The notes: generated from the letters alone by a model not told the origin. A stretch of 64,000 nucleotides of DNA from Parvibaculum sp. (GCA_030645235.1 JAUSMV010000030.1:682001-746000); one strand, 5' to 3'. Positions 1-8,388 are shown, counted from the first letter of the stretch. Program-made: numbers and translations.

Positions 1-147
1 GGCGCGCAGATGGACGGCCTTGTAATTGGTGCGGGTGATCGGTCCTTCGATGGAGCGCGTGACGATTTCGCGGTCACCATGGAAACGGGCGGCGTGGTCG
101 ATCAATGTCGTGACCCGCAACGGCCAATCCTGCATCAAGCCTTTCAT
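1..147 (-). CDS. Fatty acyl-CoA synthetase (AMP-dependent ligase), N-terminal fragment
   Basis: Only the first 49 codons lie in the window; the gene runs off the left edge. It starts at ATG 145-147 on the minus strand and reads MKGLMQDWPLRVTTLIDHAA, then RFHGDREIVTRSIEGPITRT. This opening is typical of the medium/long-chain fatty-acid-CoA ligases (FadD/AlkK type), in which the motif GLMQDWPL is followed by a histidine- and Arg-Glu-Ile-Val-rich first strand. Known family role: ATP-dependent activation of fatty acids to acyl-CoA through an acyl-adenylate. Neither the AMP-binding motif nor the active site is in view, so the chain-length class is open. The gene is divergent from the amidase at 373, with a 12-bp inverted repeat between them. 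Confidence 0.75.
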   Translation of the reverse strand, partial: MKGLMQDWPLRVTTLIDHAARFHGDREIVTRSIEGPITRTNYKAVHLRA

Positions 148-192
148 GTGTCTCTCCCCCGGCAATGTGTCTGTGTCACTAAAGCGGCCCTG

Positions 193-231
193 CTGCGCCA
201 AAACGCAGGGGCCGACATGGTTTTGGCGCAG
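193..231. promoter_or_regulatory. 12-bp perfect inverted repeat between divergent genes
   Basis: CTGCGCCAAAAC (193-204) and GTTTTGGCGCAG (220-231) are exact reverse complements with a 15-nt spacer. They sit about 46 nt upstream of the acyl-CoA synthetase start and about 140 nt upstream of the amidase. Placement between two divergent starts suggests an operator or a leader hairpin. There is no T-run, so a terminator is unlikely. The function is inferred only. Confidence 0.5.
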
Positions 232-372
232 TGTAATGGCTAAAGCCGGTCCTCACAACCATCCGAACGAGGGGGCAGAATTCGGGCTTTGCGGCCCCGT
301 TTTCCTTGGCAAAATGACGCCTTCACGGCTTAGAGTTCGGCACAGGTAAATCCTCAGGACCAAAGAAGCCTC

Positions 373-1833
373 ATGTCAAAAGACCTCCATTTCCGCTCCG
401 GCGCTGACCTTGCCCGCATGATCCAGCGCCGCGAAATCTCATCGCGCGAATTGCTCGATCATTATGTGGCGCGCGTCGAGGCGCTGGACCCGATGCTCAA
501 TGCTGTTGTGGCGCGTGACATTGAACGCGCACAACGTCTCGCGGACGAGGCGGACGCGGCGCAGGCACGGGGCGCGCGTCTCGGGCCGTTGCATGGTTTG
601 CCGATGACAATCAAAGACGCCTATGAGGTGGAAGGCATCACATCGACAGGCGGTGCGCCGCAATGGTCGAACCATGTGCCGACACGCAGCGCCACTGCGG
701 TTGAACGCTTGCAGCGCGCGGGCGCGATTGTGTTCGGCAAAACCAATGTCCCTTTCATGTCAGGCGATTTGCAGACTTACAATGATGTCTATGGCACGAC
801 GAATAATCCGTGGGCGCTGGATTGCGGCCCCGGCGGATCGTCGGGCGGGTCGGCAGCATCGCTGGCTGCCGGTTTCACGGCGATGGAGTTTGGTTCCGAC
901 ATTGGCGGCTCGATCCGCACACCGGCGCATCTTTGCGGTGTGTTCGGGCATAAGCCGACATTCGGCATTGTGCCCAAGCGCGGCCATCTCGGCCCGCCGC
1001 CCGGCTGGTTGCGCGAGGGCGATCTGTCGGTCGCGGGGCCACTGGCGCGAAGTGCTGAAGATTTGGAGATCATGCTGGGGATCACGGCGGGGCCGGACTG
1101 GGACCTGGCGGACGGATGGAAGCTTGATCTGCCGCCGTCGCGCGTGAAAAGCGTCAAGGGCCTGCGCGTCGCGGTGTGGATCGAAGACCCCTATTGCGAT
1201 ATCGACAAGGAGAGCGTGGGCCTGCTCACCAATGCGGCGAAAGCTTTGGCGGATGCGGGCGCGCATGTGGACCGGAACGCGCGGCCAGATTTTACGCTCG
1301 CTGAAATTTCGGAAGTCTATCTGGTGCTCTTGCATTCCTGCACGGGGGCGGGATTTCCTGAAGGCTTACGCGCGAAAATGCTGGAAGACAAAAAGAACCT
1401 TGCCGCCGACGACAAGAGCCATCGCGCGTTGCAGATCATCGGGGCGACGATGAGTTATGCAGATCGTATGGTGTGGGAAGAGCGTCAGGCGCAGCTGCGG
1501 TTGAAGTGGGCGATGTTCTTTAAAGACTATGATGTGGTTCTGTCACCCGTGCTGATGCGGCCTGCCTTTCCGCATGATCACGAAACCAACTGGCACAAGC
1601 GGCGCATGGATGTGAACGGCATCGAACGGCATTACATGGACGTGCTGATCTGGGCGGGGCCTGCCGTTGTTTCATACCTGCCTGCGTCGGTTGCGCCAGT
1701 GGGCCGCACGAGCAAAGGATTGCCCGTGGGCGCGCAGATCATCGGGCCGCATCTCTGCGACCATACGACGATTGCAGTGGCGGGAATGCTTGAGGAAATT
1801 CTGGGCGGGTTTAAAGCGCCAGCGGGGTTCTGA
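373..1833 (+). CDS. Amidase (amidase-signature family)
   Basis: A 486-residue amidase-signature hydrolase, normal length for the family. The Ser-cisSer-Lys triad is visible: Lys81 in MTIKDAYEV, cis-Ser156 in GGSSGGS, and nucleophile Ser180 in GSDIGGSIRTP. The 24-residue spacing between the two serines matches fatty acid amide hydrolase. These enzymes cut a linear amide to acid plus ammonia or amine in the cytoplasm. The substrate cannot be read from sequence. It is not GatA, because no gatB or gatC is nearby and the C-terminal half differs. The next gene begins one base after its stop, so the two may be co-transcribed. Confidence 0.88.
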   Translation: MSKDLHFRSGADLARMIQRREISSRELLDHYVARVEALDPMLNAVVARDIERAQRLADEADAAQARGARLGPLHGLPMTIKDAYEVEGITSTGGAPQWSNHVPTRSATAVERLQRAGAIVFGKTNVPFMSGDLQTYNDVYGTTNNPWALDCGPGGSSGGSAASLAAGFTAMEFGSDIGGSIRTPAHLCGVFGHKPTFGIVPKRGHLGPPPGWLREGDLSVAGPLARSAEDLEIMLGITAGPDWDLADGWKLDLPPSRVKSVKGLRVAVWIEDPYCDIDKESVGLLTNAAKALADAGAHVDRNARPDFTLAEISEVYLVLLHSCTGAGFPEGLRAKMLEDKKNLAADDKSHRALQIIGATMSYADRMVWEERQAQLRLKWAMFFKDYDVVLSPVLMRPAFPHDHETNWHKRRMDVNGIERHYMDVLIWAGPAVVSYLPASVAPVGRTSKGLPVGAQIIGPHLCDHTTIAVAGMLEEILGGFKAPAGF

Positions 1834-1834
1834 A

Positions 1835-2239
1835 GTGGATATCGAACTCGCAACGAATGATCCGCTCAAGTCGCTGGTGCTTCAGGACATTGAAAAGCTT
1901 GATGACGGCCATGAGCACGAACCCGGCAACAATCATTACGTCTGCAATCTTGTTGTCGTTTCGGATTGGCTGAGGTTTCACATCCGCTTCTATTTCCAAA
2001 AACGCTACCTGACTGAAGCATTGGAGAATCTGATCGGTATGTCACAAGGCGTGGCTGGTGAGGCGATCATCAAAGAGGAATATGAAACGACTTACATTGG
2101 CTTCAGGATGGACAAGCTCGGTCACGTAACGGTTTTCGGCGCGGTTCTACAGGGACCGGACGATCAGACAGTCAAATTTTCCTTCAATACCGATCAGACG
2201 ATTTTACCATCATTGATATCTGATCTCAAAAAGGTCTGA
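1835..2239 (+). CDS. Hypothetical protein, possible orphan WapI-type immunity protein
   Basis: The reading frame stays open upstream inside the amidase gene, but the likely start is GTG 1835, one base past the amidase stop, giving 134 residues. It has no signal peptide or membrane segment. The C-terminal pattern, a GHVTVFG strand followed by FSFNTDQTILPSLISDLKK, recalls the WapI-type immunity proteins found beside polymorphic toxins, which end in a similar Phe-x-Thr-Asp-Gln-Thr-x-Leu stretch. That is pattern memory, not a search result. No toxin gene is next to it. Base composition looks more AT-rich than its neighbours, which would fit acquisition by transfer. The existence of the gene is likely; the function is uncertain. 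Confidence 0.55.
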   Translation: MDIELATNDPLKSLVLQDIEKLDDGHEHEPGNNHYVCNLVVVSDWLRFHIRFYFQKRYLTEALENLIGMSQGVAGEAIIKEEYETTYIGFRMDKLGHVTVFGAVLQGPDDQTVKFSFNTDQTILPSLISDLKKV

Positions 2240-2356
2240 AACCGGCGGACCCCCACTGCAAATCTGAAATTTTGACAGGGACCTTCATCGCTCCCATATT
2301 ACGGCCCTTCTGGCTGCCTCTGAGTTCGGGGCGCGACACCGATCAGGAATATCCAT

Positions 2357-3745
2357 ATGCCGAGTTTGAGCAACGCTGCCGTTCGTGACATCGAAACAGT
2401 GATCCACCCCTACACCAATCTCGACGGGTTCCGCAGCAGCGGGCCGATGATTATTGAGCGCGGCGAAGGCATTCATGTGTGGGACGCGGACGGGCGCAAA
2501 TATATTGAAGGCATGGCGGGGCTTTGGTGCACATCGCTCGGCTATAGCGAGCAGGAGCTGATCGACGCAGCGACGGAGCAAATGAAGCAGCTGCCCTTCA
2601 CGCATATTTTCGGCGGCAAGAGCCATGAGCGTGCGGCGGATGCGGCGGAGCGACTGAAAGCGATTGCGCCGCATAAGGCGTCGAAGGTTTTGTTTTGCGG
2701 CTCAGGTTCGGAAGCCAATGATCAGCAGATGAAGCTTGTCTGGTATTACAATAATGCGCTGGGCCGCCCGAAGAAAAAGAAATTCATCTCGCGTATTCGC
2801 GGTTATCACGGCGTCACTGTGGCGTCGGCAAGCCTGACGGGTCTGCCGAATAATCACCGCGATTTTGATTTGCCGATTGCAGGCGTGTTGCATACGGATT
2901 GCCCGCATTATTATCGCTATGCGGAAGTAGGCGAAACGGAAGAAGAATTTTCAACGCGGCTTGCGGCGAACCTTGAAAAGATGATTTTGGAAGAAGACCC
3001 CGACACGGTGGCGGCTTTTATTGCCGAGCCGATCATGGGCGCGGGCGGCGTTCTCATTCCGCCGGAAGGATATTTCCCGAAAATTCAGGCGGTGCTGAAC
3101 AAATACGATATTTATTTCATTGCCGATGAAGTCATCACCGGCTTCGGGCGCACCGGCAATATGTTTGGCAGCCAGACTTTCGGTATCAAACCGGATTCGA
3201 TCTCAGTCGCCAAGGCGCTGTCGTCGGCCTATGTGCCGATTGCCGCTGTCACGGTCGGCGAGGACATGTATCAGGCGATGATCGACGAGAGCAAAAAGAT
3301 CGGCACGTTCGGGCACGGCTTTACTTACACCGCGCATCCTGTTGCGGCGGCGGTGGCGGCCAAGACGCTTGAGATTTATGAAAAGCGCAACATTGTCGGT
3401 CACGTGCGCTCCGTCGCGCCGCGCTTTGAAGCACGCATGGCGGCGCTGAACGAGCATCCGTTAGTAGGTCAGGCGCGCGCGAAAGGCCTGCTCGGTGCGG
3501 TTGAGCTTGTGGCGGAAAAATCATCGAAGACGAATTTTGATGTGAAGGCCGGTGTGGGCGCGGCGCTGCAACGCGCGTGTGAGGCCAACGGGCTTATTCT
3601 CCGCGCGATCGGCGACACAGTGGCTTTCTGCCCGCCGCTGATCGTCAAAGAAGCTGATATTGACGATATTTTTGACCGCGCCACCAAGGCGCTGGATGAG
3701 ACGGAAGCTTTTGTCACCAAGGAGGGCTTGCGCAGCGCGATATGA
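2357..3745 (+). CDS. Class III aminotransferase (PLP-dependent)
   Basis: A 462-residue fold-type I, class III transaminase of the aspartate/omega-amino-acid:pyruvate type. Visible landmarks are the GSGSEANDQQMKL cofactor-binding turn, the IADEVITGFGRTG motif holding the PLP-contacting aspartate, and the Schiff-base lysine Lys286 in SVAKALSSAY. Family members move an amino group from an amine or omega-amino acid (putrescine, beta-alanine, GABA-like) to pyruvate or 2-oxoglutarate. The exact donor is not determinable here. The stop overlaps the next start (ATGA at 3742-3745), so translation of the small downstream protein is probably coupled. Confidence 0.9.
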   Translation: MPSLSNAAVRDIETVIHPYTNLDGFRSSGPMIIERGEGIHVWDADGRKYIEGMAGLWCTSLGYSEQELIDAATEQMKQLPFTHIFGGKSHERAADAAERLKAIAPHKASKVLFCGSGSEANDQQMKLVWYYNNALGRPKKKKFISRIRGYHGVTVASASLTGLPNNHRDFDLPIAGVLHTDCPHYYRYAEVGETEEEFSTRLAANLEKMILEEDPDTVAAFIAEPIMGAGGVLIPPEGYFPKIQAVLNKYDIYFIADEVITGFGRTGNMFGSQTFGIKPDSISVAKALSSAYVPIAAVTVGEDMYQAMIDESKKIGTFGHGFTYTAHPVAAAVAAKTLEIYEKRNIVGHVRSVAPRFEARMAALNEHPLVGQARAKGLLGAVELVAEKSSKTNFDVKAGVGAALQRACEANGLILRAIGDTVAFCPPLIVKEADIDDIFDRATKALDETEAFVTKEGLRSAI

Positions 3746-4158
3746 GAGAAGTCCGGTATCAACTTATTTTTGAAGGCAAGGTCTCGCCGGAAGACGAGAT
3801 GGGCACGGTCATGCGCGTCGAGGCGCGGGCGGCTTTCGGTCCGAATGTGGATGATGTTTTTTCCGTCGGTGCGCCGCAGGCGGTATTCACCTCCAGCGTG
3901 GAGCCGAACGAGCATGGCGGGTTCCATGAAAGCGGTGAGATCGTTTTCGGGGGCGGCACGCTTGTTTTTGTCAGCGACAGGGAAGGCCATATCGGCGCCA
4001 GCGCCGATCCGACCCTTCAGCAGGGCGCAGCCATCTGGCGCATCGAAAGCGGCACGGGCGCTTTTGCGCAGGCCAGCGGCACCATCACCTCGGTCTTTAC
4101 TGTGAGTGAGAATGCGCAAATCCGCGACAGTCAGAGCGCCGTGATTTTTCTGGCGTAG
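3742..4158 (+). CDS. Small beta-barrel-like conserved protein
   Basis: 138 residues, translationally coupled to the aminotransferase through an ATGA overlap. No signal peptide is seen. The sequence is a run of beta strands, with GESGEIVFGGGTL-like segments and a terminal IESGTGAFAQASGTITS stretch. A Gly-x-Gly-x-Phe-x-x-Ala-x-Gly turn of this kind is common in the allene-oxide-cyclase/dirigent-like barrel superfamily. I do not recognise a named family with certainty, and no catalytic motif is visible. Coupling suggests a role tied to the same substrate as the transaminase, but this is inference. Confidence 0.65.
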   Translation: MREVRYQLIFEGKVSPEDEMGTVMRVEARAAFGPNVDDVFSVGAPQAVFTSSVEPNEHGGFHESGEIVFGGGTLVFVSDREGHIGASADPTLQQGAAIWRIESGTGAFAQASGTITSVFTVSENAQIRDSQSAVIFLA

Positions 4159-4177
4159 TTGCCACAACCCTATTCTC

Positions 4178-4332
4178 CACCTCCCCCTTGTGGGGAGGTC
4201 AAAAAATCTTCTCCAGATTTTTTGGGTGGGGGCCGCCGTGTCACGGCAAGGTCAGAGTATTTATTGAGCTTCGTTCCCCCCACCCAAAATATTCAAAGAC
4301 GAATATTTTGACCTCCCCACGAGGGGGAGGTG
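4178..4332. repeat. Pair of REP-like palindromic units in inverted orientation
   Basis: Unit A (4178-4232) starts CACCTCCCCC and ends GGGTGGGGG. Unit B (4276-4332) is its inverted, slightly diverged copy, starting CCCCCCACCC and ending GGGGGAGGTG. Each unit carries an outer hairpin (ACCTCCCC with GGGGAGGT) and an inner A/T-rich hairpin (AAAAAATCT with AGATTTTTT; AAAATATTC with GAATATTTT). The inner arms differ but still pair, a sign of compensatory change. The pair lies between two convergent genes, as BIME/REP elements often do, and may also stop transcription from both sides. Confidence 0.8.
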
Positions 4333-4351
4333 AAGAAAAAGGGAGTGCGCC

Positions 4352-5107
4352 TTAAACGTGCTGGCCGCCGTTGATCTGGATTTCGGCGCCGTTGACATAG
4401 CTTGATTGTTCTGTGCACAGAAAATAAATCGTGCGGGCGACTTCTTCGGGCTTGCCGAGACGCTGCATCGGAATTTCAGCGACGATCTTTTCCGTGCCGG
4501 GCGAGAGGATCGCCGTGTCGATTTCGCCGGGCGAGATGGCGTTGACGCGAATGCCGAGGCGGCCGAAGTCCGACGCCATTTCACGCGTCAGCGCCGCCAG
4601 CGCCGCCTTGGATGTGGCATAAGCCGAACCGGCAAAGGGATGGACGCGCTCACCGGCAATCGAGGTGACGTTGACGACCGAGCCCTGGCCTGCACGCAGC
4701 TCTTCGACCAGACCGCGCGCGAGCATGGCGGAGGCAAAGAAATTCACCTGAAAGACTTTTTGCCAGACATCGAGATCGGTCTCGAAGACGCCGAGGCGCG
4801 AGCCGCCCGGGCCTTTGGGCGAGATCGCCGCGTTGTTCACCAAGGCATTGAGGCGACCGCCCTGCGCTTTGAGGCGTTCGCGCATTTCCGCAATCGCGGC
4901 ACGTGTGTTTTCAGGGTCCGCGAGATCGACCTGAATGTGGTCTTCAGGACCGGCATCCCACGGGCAATCTTCAGGGAAAGGGTGGCGCGAACAGGTGATG
5001 ACACGCCAGCCAGCGGACGAAAAACGCTTCACAGTGGCGTGCCCGATGCCACGGCTGGCACCGGTCAGGATCAGGGTTTTGCGGTCTTCATTGGCGGGTT
5101 GGGTCAT
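4352..5107 (-). CDS. SDR-family oxidoreductase
   Basis: A classical short-chain dehydrogenase/reductase of 251 residues. It has the NAD(P)-binding TGASRGIGHA glycine motif near residue 16, the NNAAIS motif near residue 90, the catalytic Ser in VTSIAGE and Tyr/Lys in YATSK, and the C-terminal SPGEIDTAI and VNGAEIQINGGQ segments. It reduces or oxidises a carbonyl/alcohol with NAD(P)H in the cytoplasm. The basic TCSRHP after strand beta2 would favour NADP but is weak evidence. It lies downstream of the divergently placed metal pump region with no clear operon partner. The substrate is unknown. Confidence 0.88.
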   Translation of the reverse strand: MTQPANEDRKTLILTGASRGIGHATVKRFSSAGWRVITCSRHPFPEDCPWDAGPEDHIQVDLADPENTRAAIAEMRERLKAQGGRLNALVNNAAISPKGPGGSRLGVFETDLDVWQKVFQVNFFASAMLARGLVEELRAGQGSVVNVTSIAGERVHPFAGSAYATSKAALAALTREMASDFGRLGIRVNAISPGEIDTAILSPGTEKIVAEIPMQRLGKPEEVARTIYFLCTEQSSYVNGAEIQINGGQHV

Positions 5108-5142
5108 GGGGGCAATCTAGGACAAAGCAACGGGGGACGCTA

Positions 5143-6066
5143 TCAGTCAATGGTGGCAGGCATCACATCCTCAAGGCCCGCAGGGTCCTGATGGATAATG
5201 ACCTCGGCTTCAGGGAAAGCCTCAACGACACGAGCTTCGACATCATCGGAAATCAGATGGGCCTTGCTCAATGACATATTGCCGTCGAGTTCCATATGAA
5301 ACTGAATGAAAGTTTGTGTGCCTGATTTGCGTGTGCGCAGATCATGGATACCGACAACGTCGCTGTGTCCGTTGGCAATCGTAATGATACGGCCACGGTC
5401 CGCGTCGCTCAATTCCGCATCCATCAGCTGATGATAGGACGCCAGTGCAATCTGCACGGCGCTGATGCCGATGAGGAAGGCGATGAAAAGGCCGCCGATG
5501 GCGTCGGCAAGCGGGAAACCCATGACGCCAGCAATAAAAATCGCGGCAAGGGCCGAGACGTTCATCAGAAGGTCGCCGCGATAGTGGACACTGTCTGCGG
5601 CAATGGCGAGGGAACCGGTCTGCGCGACAACACGGCGCTGGAACGTGACGAGACCAAGCGTCAGGGCGAGCGCTACACAGGTGACGATGATACCGATGAG
5701 CGATTGCTCAACCGGCTCCGGCACCAAAATGCGATGGACCGACTCCCAGATGATGAAACAGGATGAAGCAAAAATGAACATCGACTGCCCGAGACCGGCA
5801 AGGGCTTCGGCTTTGCCGTGACCGAAGCGGTGTTCATGATCGGCGGGTGTCAGGGAGAAGCGCACGGCGACGAGATTGAGCAGGGACGCCGCGCCGTCAA
5901 GCACACTATCGGTCAATGTGCCGAGCATGGCGACGGAGCCAGTGATGTAGAAGGCCACCGACTTCATGGAAACGAGCAGCACGGCGACGGCAACGGCAGC
6001 ATAGGTCGCCTGCCGCATCATGCGGTGATGAGAAGCGGTGAGGCTCTGCGATGCGGTGAGGGTCAT
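5143..6066 (-). CDS. Cation diffusion facilitator (FieF-like metal efflux pump)
   Basis: 307 residues from ATG 6064-6066; the frame stays open further upstream but that part is out-of-frame pdxH sequence. The protein begins MTLTASQSL and has six predicted membrane helices. Metal-site residues of the FieF/YiiP type are in place: TDSVLD in helix 2 and HYRGDLLMN in helix 5, plus a histidine-rich DHEHRFGHGKAE loop. A cytoplasmic C-terminal domain ends in VIIHQDPAG. The family exchanges Zn(II) or Fe(II) for protons across the inner membrane. pdxH starts 10 bases upstream on the same strand, so the two are probably one transcript. Confidence 0.88.
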   Translation of the reverse strand: MTLTASQSLTASHHRMMRQATYAAVAVAVLLVSMKSVAFYITGSVAMLGTLTDSVLDGAASLLNLVAVRFSLTPADHEHRFGHGKAEALAGLGQSMFIFASSCFIIWESVHRILVPEPVEQSLIGIIVTCVALALTLGLVTFQRRVVAQTGSLAIAADSVHYRGDLLMNVSALAAIFIAGVMGFPLADAIGGLFIAFLIGISAVQIALASYHQLMDAELSDADRGRIITIANGHSDVVGIHDLRTRKSGTQTFIQFHMELDGNMSLSKAHLISDDVEARVVEAFPEAEVIIHQDPAGLEDVMPATID

Positions 6067-6076
6067 AAAAGGACCG

Positions 6077-6715
6077 TCACGGAAAGAGCTTGGCTGTGGA
6101 CCAGCCCGCATCGGCGCTGCTGCGCCTGAAGACAAGACGGTCATGCAGACGGAACGGGCGGTCGCGCCAGAACTCGATTTGCAACGGCGTGATGCGAAAG
6201 CCCGACCAATGGGGCGGACGCGGCACTTTGCCGAGGCCGAATTTGGCGGCATAGCGTGCGATTTCTTTTTCAAACTCGAAGCGGGACGCCAGTTCGCGCG
6301 ATTGGCGAGACGCCCATGCGCCAATCTGGCTGTCACGCGGACGCGACTCGAAATAGGCGTCGGCCTCTGCATCAGACGTGCGCGTGACAGTGCCGCGAAT
6401 ACGGACCTGACGGCGCAAGGTTTTCCAATGGAAGCAGAGCGCGGCCTTTGGATTGGCGAGAAGCTCCACGCCCTTGGCACTTTCGTAATTGGTGTAAAAA
6501 ACAAAGCCCTGCTCGTCGGCCCCTTTCAGCAGCACCATGCGCACATCGGGATAACCATCGGCGTCGGCTGTGGCGAGCGCCATGCCGGTCGGATCATTGA
6601 TCTCGCTGGCGGTCGCATCGGCGAGCCATTCATTGAACAGTGCGAGCGGGTTCTTCGCCTCGATCCAGGCGGGGCTGTCGGTCTGCAAATCGGGGTGATC
6701 GGAAGCGGGACTCAC
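6077..6715 (-). CDS. pdxH: Pyridoxamine 5'-phosphate oxidase
   Basis: An FMN enzyme that oxidises pyridoxine/pyridoxamine 5'-phosphate to pyridoxal 5'-phosphate. About 212 residues, standard length. Signatures are [35 protein letters not shown], and the C-terminal family motif [17 protein letters not shown]. No ATG fits the start. GTG 6715 has a GGAG Shine-Dalgarno eight bases upstream and is preferred; GTG at 6724 is possible. PLP made here would supply the class III transaminase and other PLP enzymes in the region. It lies 10 bases upstream of the metal pump gene on the same strand. Confidence 0.92.
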   Translation of the reverse strand: MSPASDHPDLQTDSPAWIEAKNPLALFNEWLADATASEINDPTGMALATADADGYPDVRMVLLKGADEQGFVFYTNYESAKGVELLANPKAALCFHWKTLRRQVRIRGTVTRTSDAEADAYFESRPRDSQIGAWASRQSRELASRFEFEKEIARYAAKFGLGKVPRPPHWSGFRITPLQIEFWRDRPFRLHDRLVFRRSSADAGWSTAKLFP

Positions 6716-6902
6716 TGTCAACACTCCATGGCTAAAAAATGCCGTAATATCTCAAAGAGACCTAAGTTTCCCAAGCCCGGCAAGGCCTTAGGTTCCGCCT
6801 TATTTCCTGCCATATTTACGGTCTTATATAGTGGCCACAGTTGGATTTGTCTCATCGACGACGATTTTTGCAACGATGTTGACCGAGAAACAGGACTAAA
6901 AC

Positions 6903-7376
6903 ATGAAAATTCTCAAAGGTTTGATGCTTTGCGCCGTGGCGCTCCCCCTCGTCGCCTGCCAACAGGGCGCCGGTCCCAAGCAACAGGTAGGCACTATCGG
7001 CGGTGCGCTGGCCGGCGGCTTGGCCGGTTCACAGTTTGGCGGCGGTTCGGGCCAGCTCTGGGCAACGGGTGCGGGCGTGTTGCTCGGCGGGTTGCTCGGC
7101 AGCTCTATCGGCCAGTCGCTTGACCGCGCTGACCAGGCCTATCTGTCGCAATCGACCCAGCGTGCCCTGGAATCAGGTCAGGCCGGTCAGCCGGTTGAAT
7201 GGCGCAATCCCGATAGCGGCAATTACGGCACCGTGGTGCCGCAAAAGGCCTATCAGCAGAACAACACCTATTGCCGCGAATATTCACAGAACATCGTGGT
7301 GGGCGGCAAGACCGAGCGCGCCTATGGCACGGCCTGCCGTCAGCCTGACGGCTCATGGCAGATCGTCAACAGCTAA
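6903..7376 (+). CDS. Glycine-zipper outer-membrane lipoprotein (17 kDa antigen / RT0821-Lpp0805 type)
   Basis: 157 residues. A lipoprotein signal peptide ends in the lipobox LVAC, with Cys19 as the expected lipidated residue. Residues about 38-79 form a glycine-zipper pair (GGALAGGLAGSQFGGG, then GVLLGGLLGSSIGQSLD), the two-helix membrane segment of the Rickettsia 17 kDa surface antigen family. The C-terminal half has the family pattern PVEWRNPDSGNYGTV, then YCREYSQ and a terminal ACRQPDGSW motif. The likely role is as a structural envelope lipoprotein. Followed by a strong hairpin and then by the Sel1-repeat gene on the same strand. Confidence 0.85.
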   Translation: MKILKGLMLCAVALPLVACQQGAGPKQQVGTIGGALAGGLAGSQFGGGSGQLWATGAGVLLGGLLGSSIGQSLDRADQAYLSQSTQRALESGQAGQPVEWRNPDSGNYGTVVPQKAYQQNNTYCREYSQNIVVGGKTERAYGTACRQPDGSWQIVNS

Positions 7377-7385
7377 ACAATCTGG

Positions 7386-7418
7386 CATCCTCTCGCATCG
7401 GCCTGATGCGAGAGGATG
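7386..7418 (+). promoter_or_regulatory. Intercistronic hairpin covering the next gene's ribosome binding site
   Basis: CATCCTCTCGCATC (7386-7399) pairs perfectly over 14 bp with GATGCGAGAGGATG (7405-7418), leaving a 5-nt loop. No T-run follows, so it is not a standard terminator. The only Shine-Dalgarno-like stretch for ATG 7426 (GAGAGG, about 7410-7415) lies in the 3' arm and would be paired. It could protect the upstream lipoprotein mRNA or control translation of the Sel1 gene. Confidence 0.6.
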
Positions 7419-7425
7419 ACTATCT

Positions 7426-8310
7426 ATGATTCCCCGGACTAAATTTCGGTTTGCGTTGCTCGCCTGCGCCCTTTGCGTTTCAGGTTTGACGAGTGCGGCT
7501 TTGGCTGCGCCCGCAACCGTTCTTCAAAATCCCAAAGACACACCTCCCCCACAAAGCGAACGCTTCCGGCAGGGTGTTGAGGCCTATGACAAGGGTGACT
7601 TTGCCACGGCCTTCAAAATCTGGTTGCCGCTTGCCCAACAGGCTGACCTTGCCGCCATGCGCAATGTGGCGCTGATGCTGCGTGAAGGTAAAGGCACGGC
7701 GCGCGACCCCAAACGCGCGCTCTGGTTTTATGAAGAAGCAGGCTCCAAAGGGTTCACACTGGCGCAGATCAACGCGGCCTTCATGCATATGAACGGCGAT
7801 GGTGTGACGAAGAATCTTGAAGCCGCGGCTTTCTGGTTTCACACGGCAGCCCTCGCAGGCAGCGCCATCGCGCAATATAATTTGGCTGTGCTTTACGAAC
7901 GCGGTACGGGCGTTGAAAAAAACATCGGCAAGGCGCTCGGCTGGTATGCACTCGCCTCGCGCAATGGCAGCAAGCTCGCTGTTGATCGTCTTGCTGTGCT
8001 GGTGCCCGATCTTGAGGGACCCAAGCCGCCGGAGCGCACAGAACCCTCGCCGCAGGATTTGGTTGTGGCGCAACCTTTGCCGGATGCGACGCTGCCTGTC
8101 GCGGAGGTTGCTGCAGCTATTAAAGCAGCACCAGTGGCAGCGGCTCTCCCGGCTGAAGCCAGACTTACTGAAGACGTGAAAGCCGCGCTGGAAGCAGAAC
8201 CTTTGGCAGCGACGCCTGCAGAAGAAGCCGCACCCATGGAAGCCGATGAAACGATGCCAACAATATTGCCGGTGACTAAAACCGAAGCGGACGCTGTTAC
8301 AGCGCCCTGA
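7426..8310 (+). CDS. Exported Sel1-repeat (tetratricopeptide-like) protein
   Basis: 294 residues. The first 28 residues are a Sec signal peptide ending near LAAPA. Residues about 45-190 hold Sel1-like repeats with the usual A-x-x-x-L-A spacing (AAMRNVALMLREGKGT, then AQINAAFMHMNGDGV, then AQYNLAVLYERGTGV). The last 90 residues are a low-complexity Ala/Pro/Glu-rich tail with no repeat signature. Sel1 domains are protein-protein scaffolds; in alphaproteobacteria exported examples act in envelope stress or exopolysaccharide control. The partner here is unknown. Its ribosome binding site appears to lie in the hairpin at 7386-7418. Confidence 0.85.
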   Translation: MIPRTKFRFALLACALCVSGLTSAALAAPATVLQNPKDTPPPQSERFRQGVEAYDKGDFATAFKIWLPLAQQADLAAMRNVALMLREGKGTARDPKRALWFYEEAGSKGFTLAQINAAFMHMNGDGVTKNLEAAAFWFHTAALAGSAIAQYNLAVLYERGTGVEKNIGKALGWYALASRNGSKLAVDRLAVLVPDLEGPKPPERTEPSPQDLVVAQPLPDATLPVAEVAAAIKAAPVAAALPAEARLTEDVKAALEAEPLAATPAEEAAPMEADETMPTILPVTKTEADAVTAP

Positions 8311-8388
8311 GCCTTGATTCAGTTAACGAATTTGTATCGGCGCGTCGCCTAAAATATCGCCTTCTGACCCGACCGGAGCCAATGAGCC

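Noticed and set aside
6038-7123. 361-codon plus-strand frame across pdxH and the lipoprotein gene
   Set aside because: It overlaps two convincing genes in other frames and has no family features.
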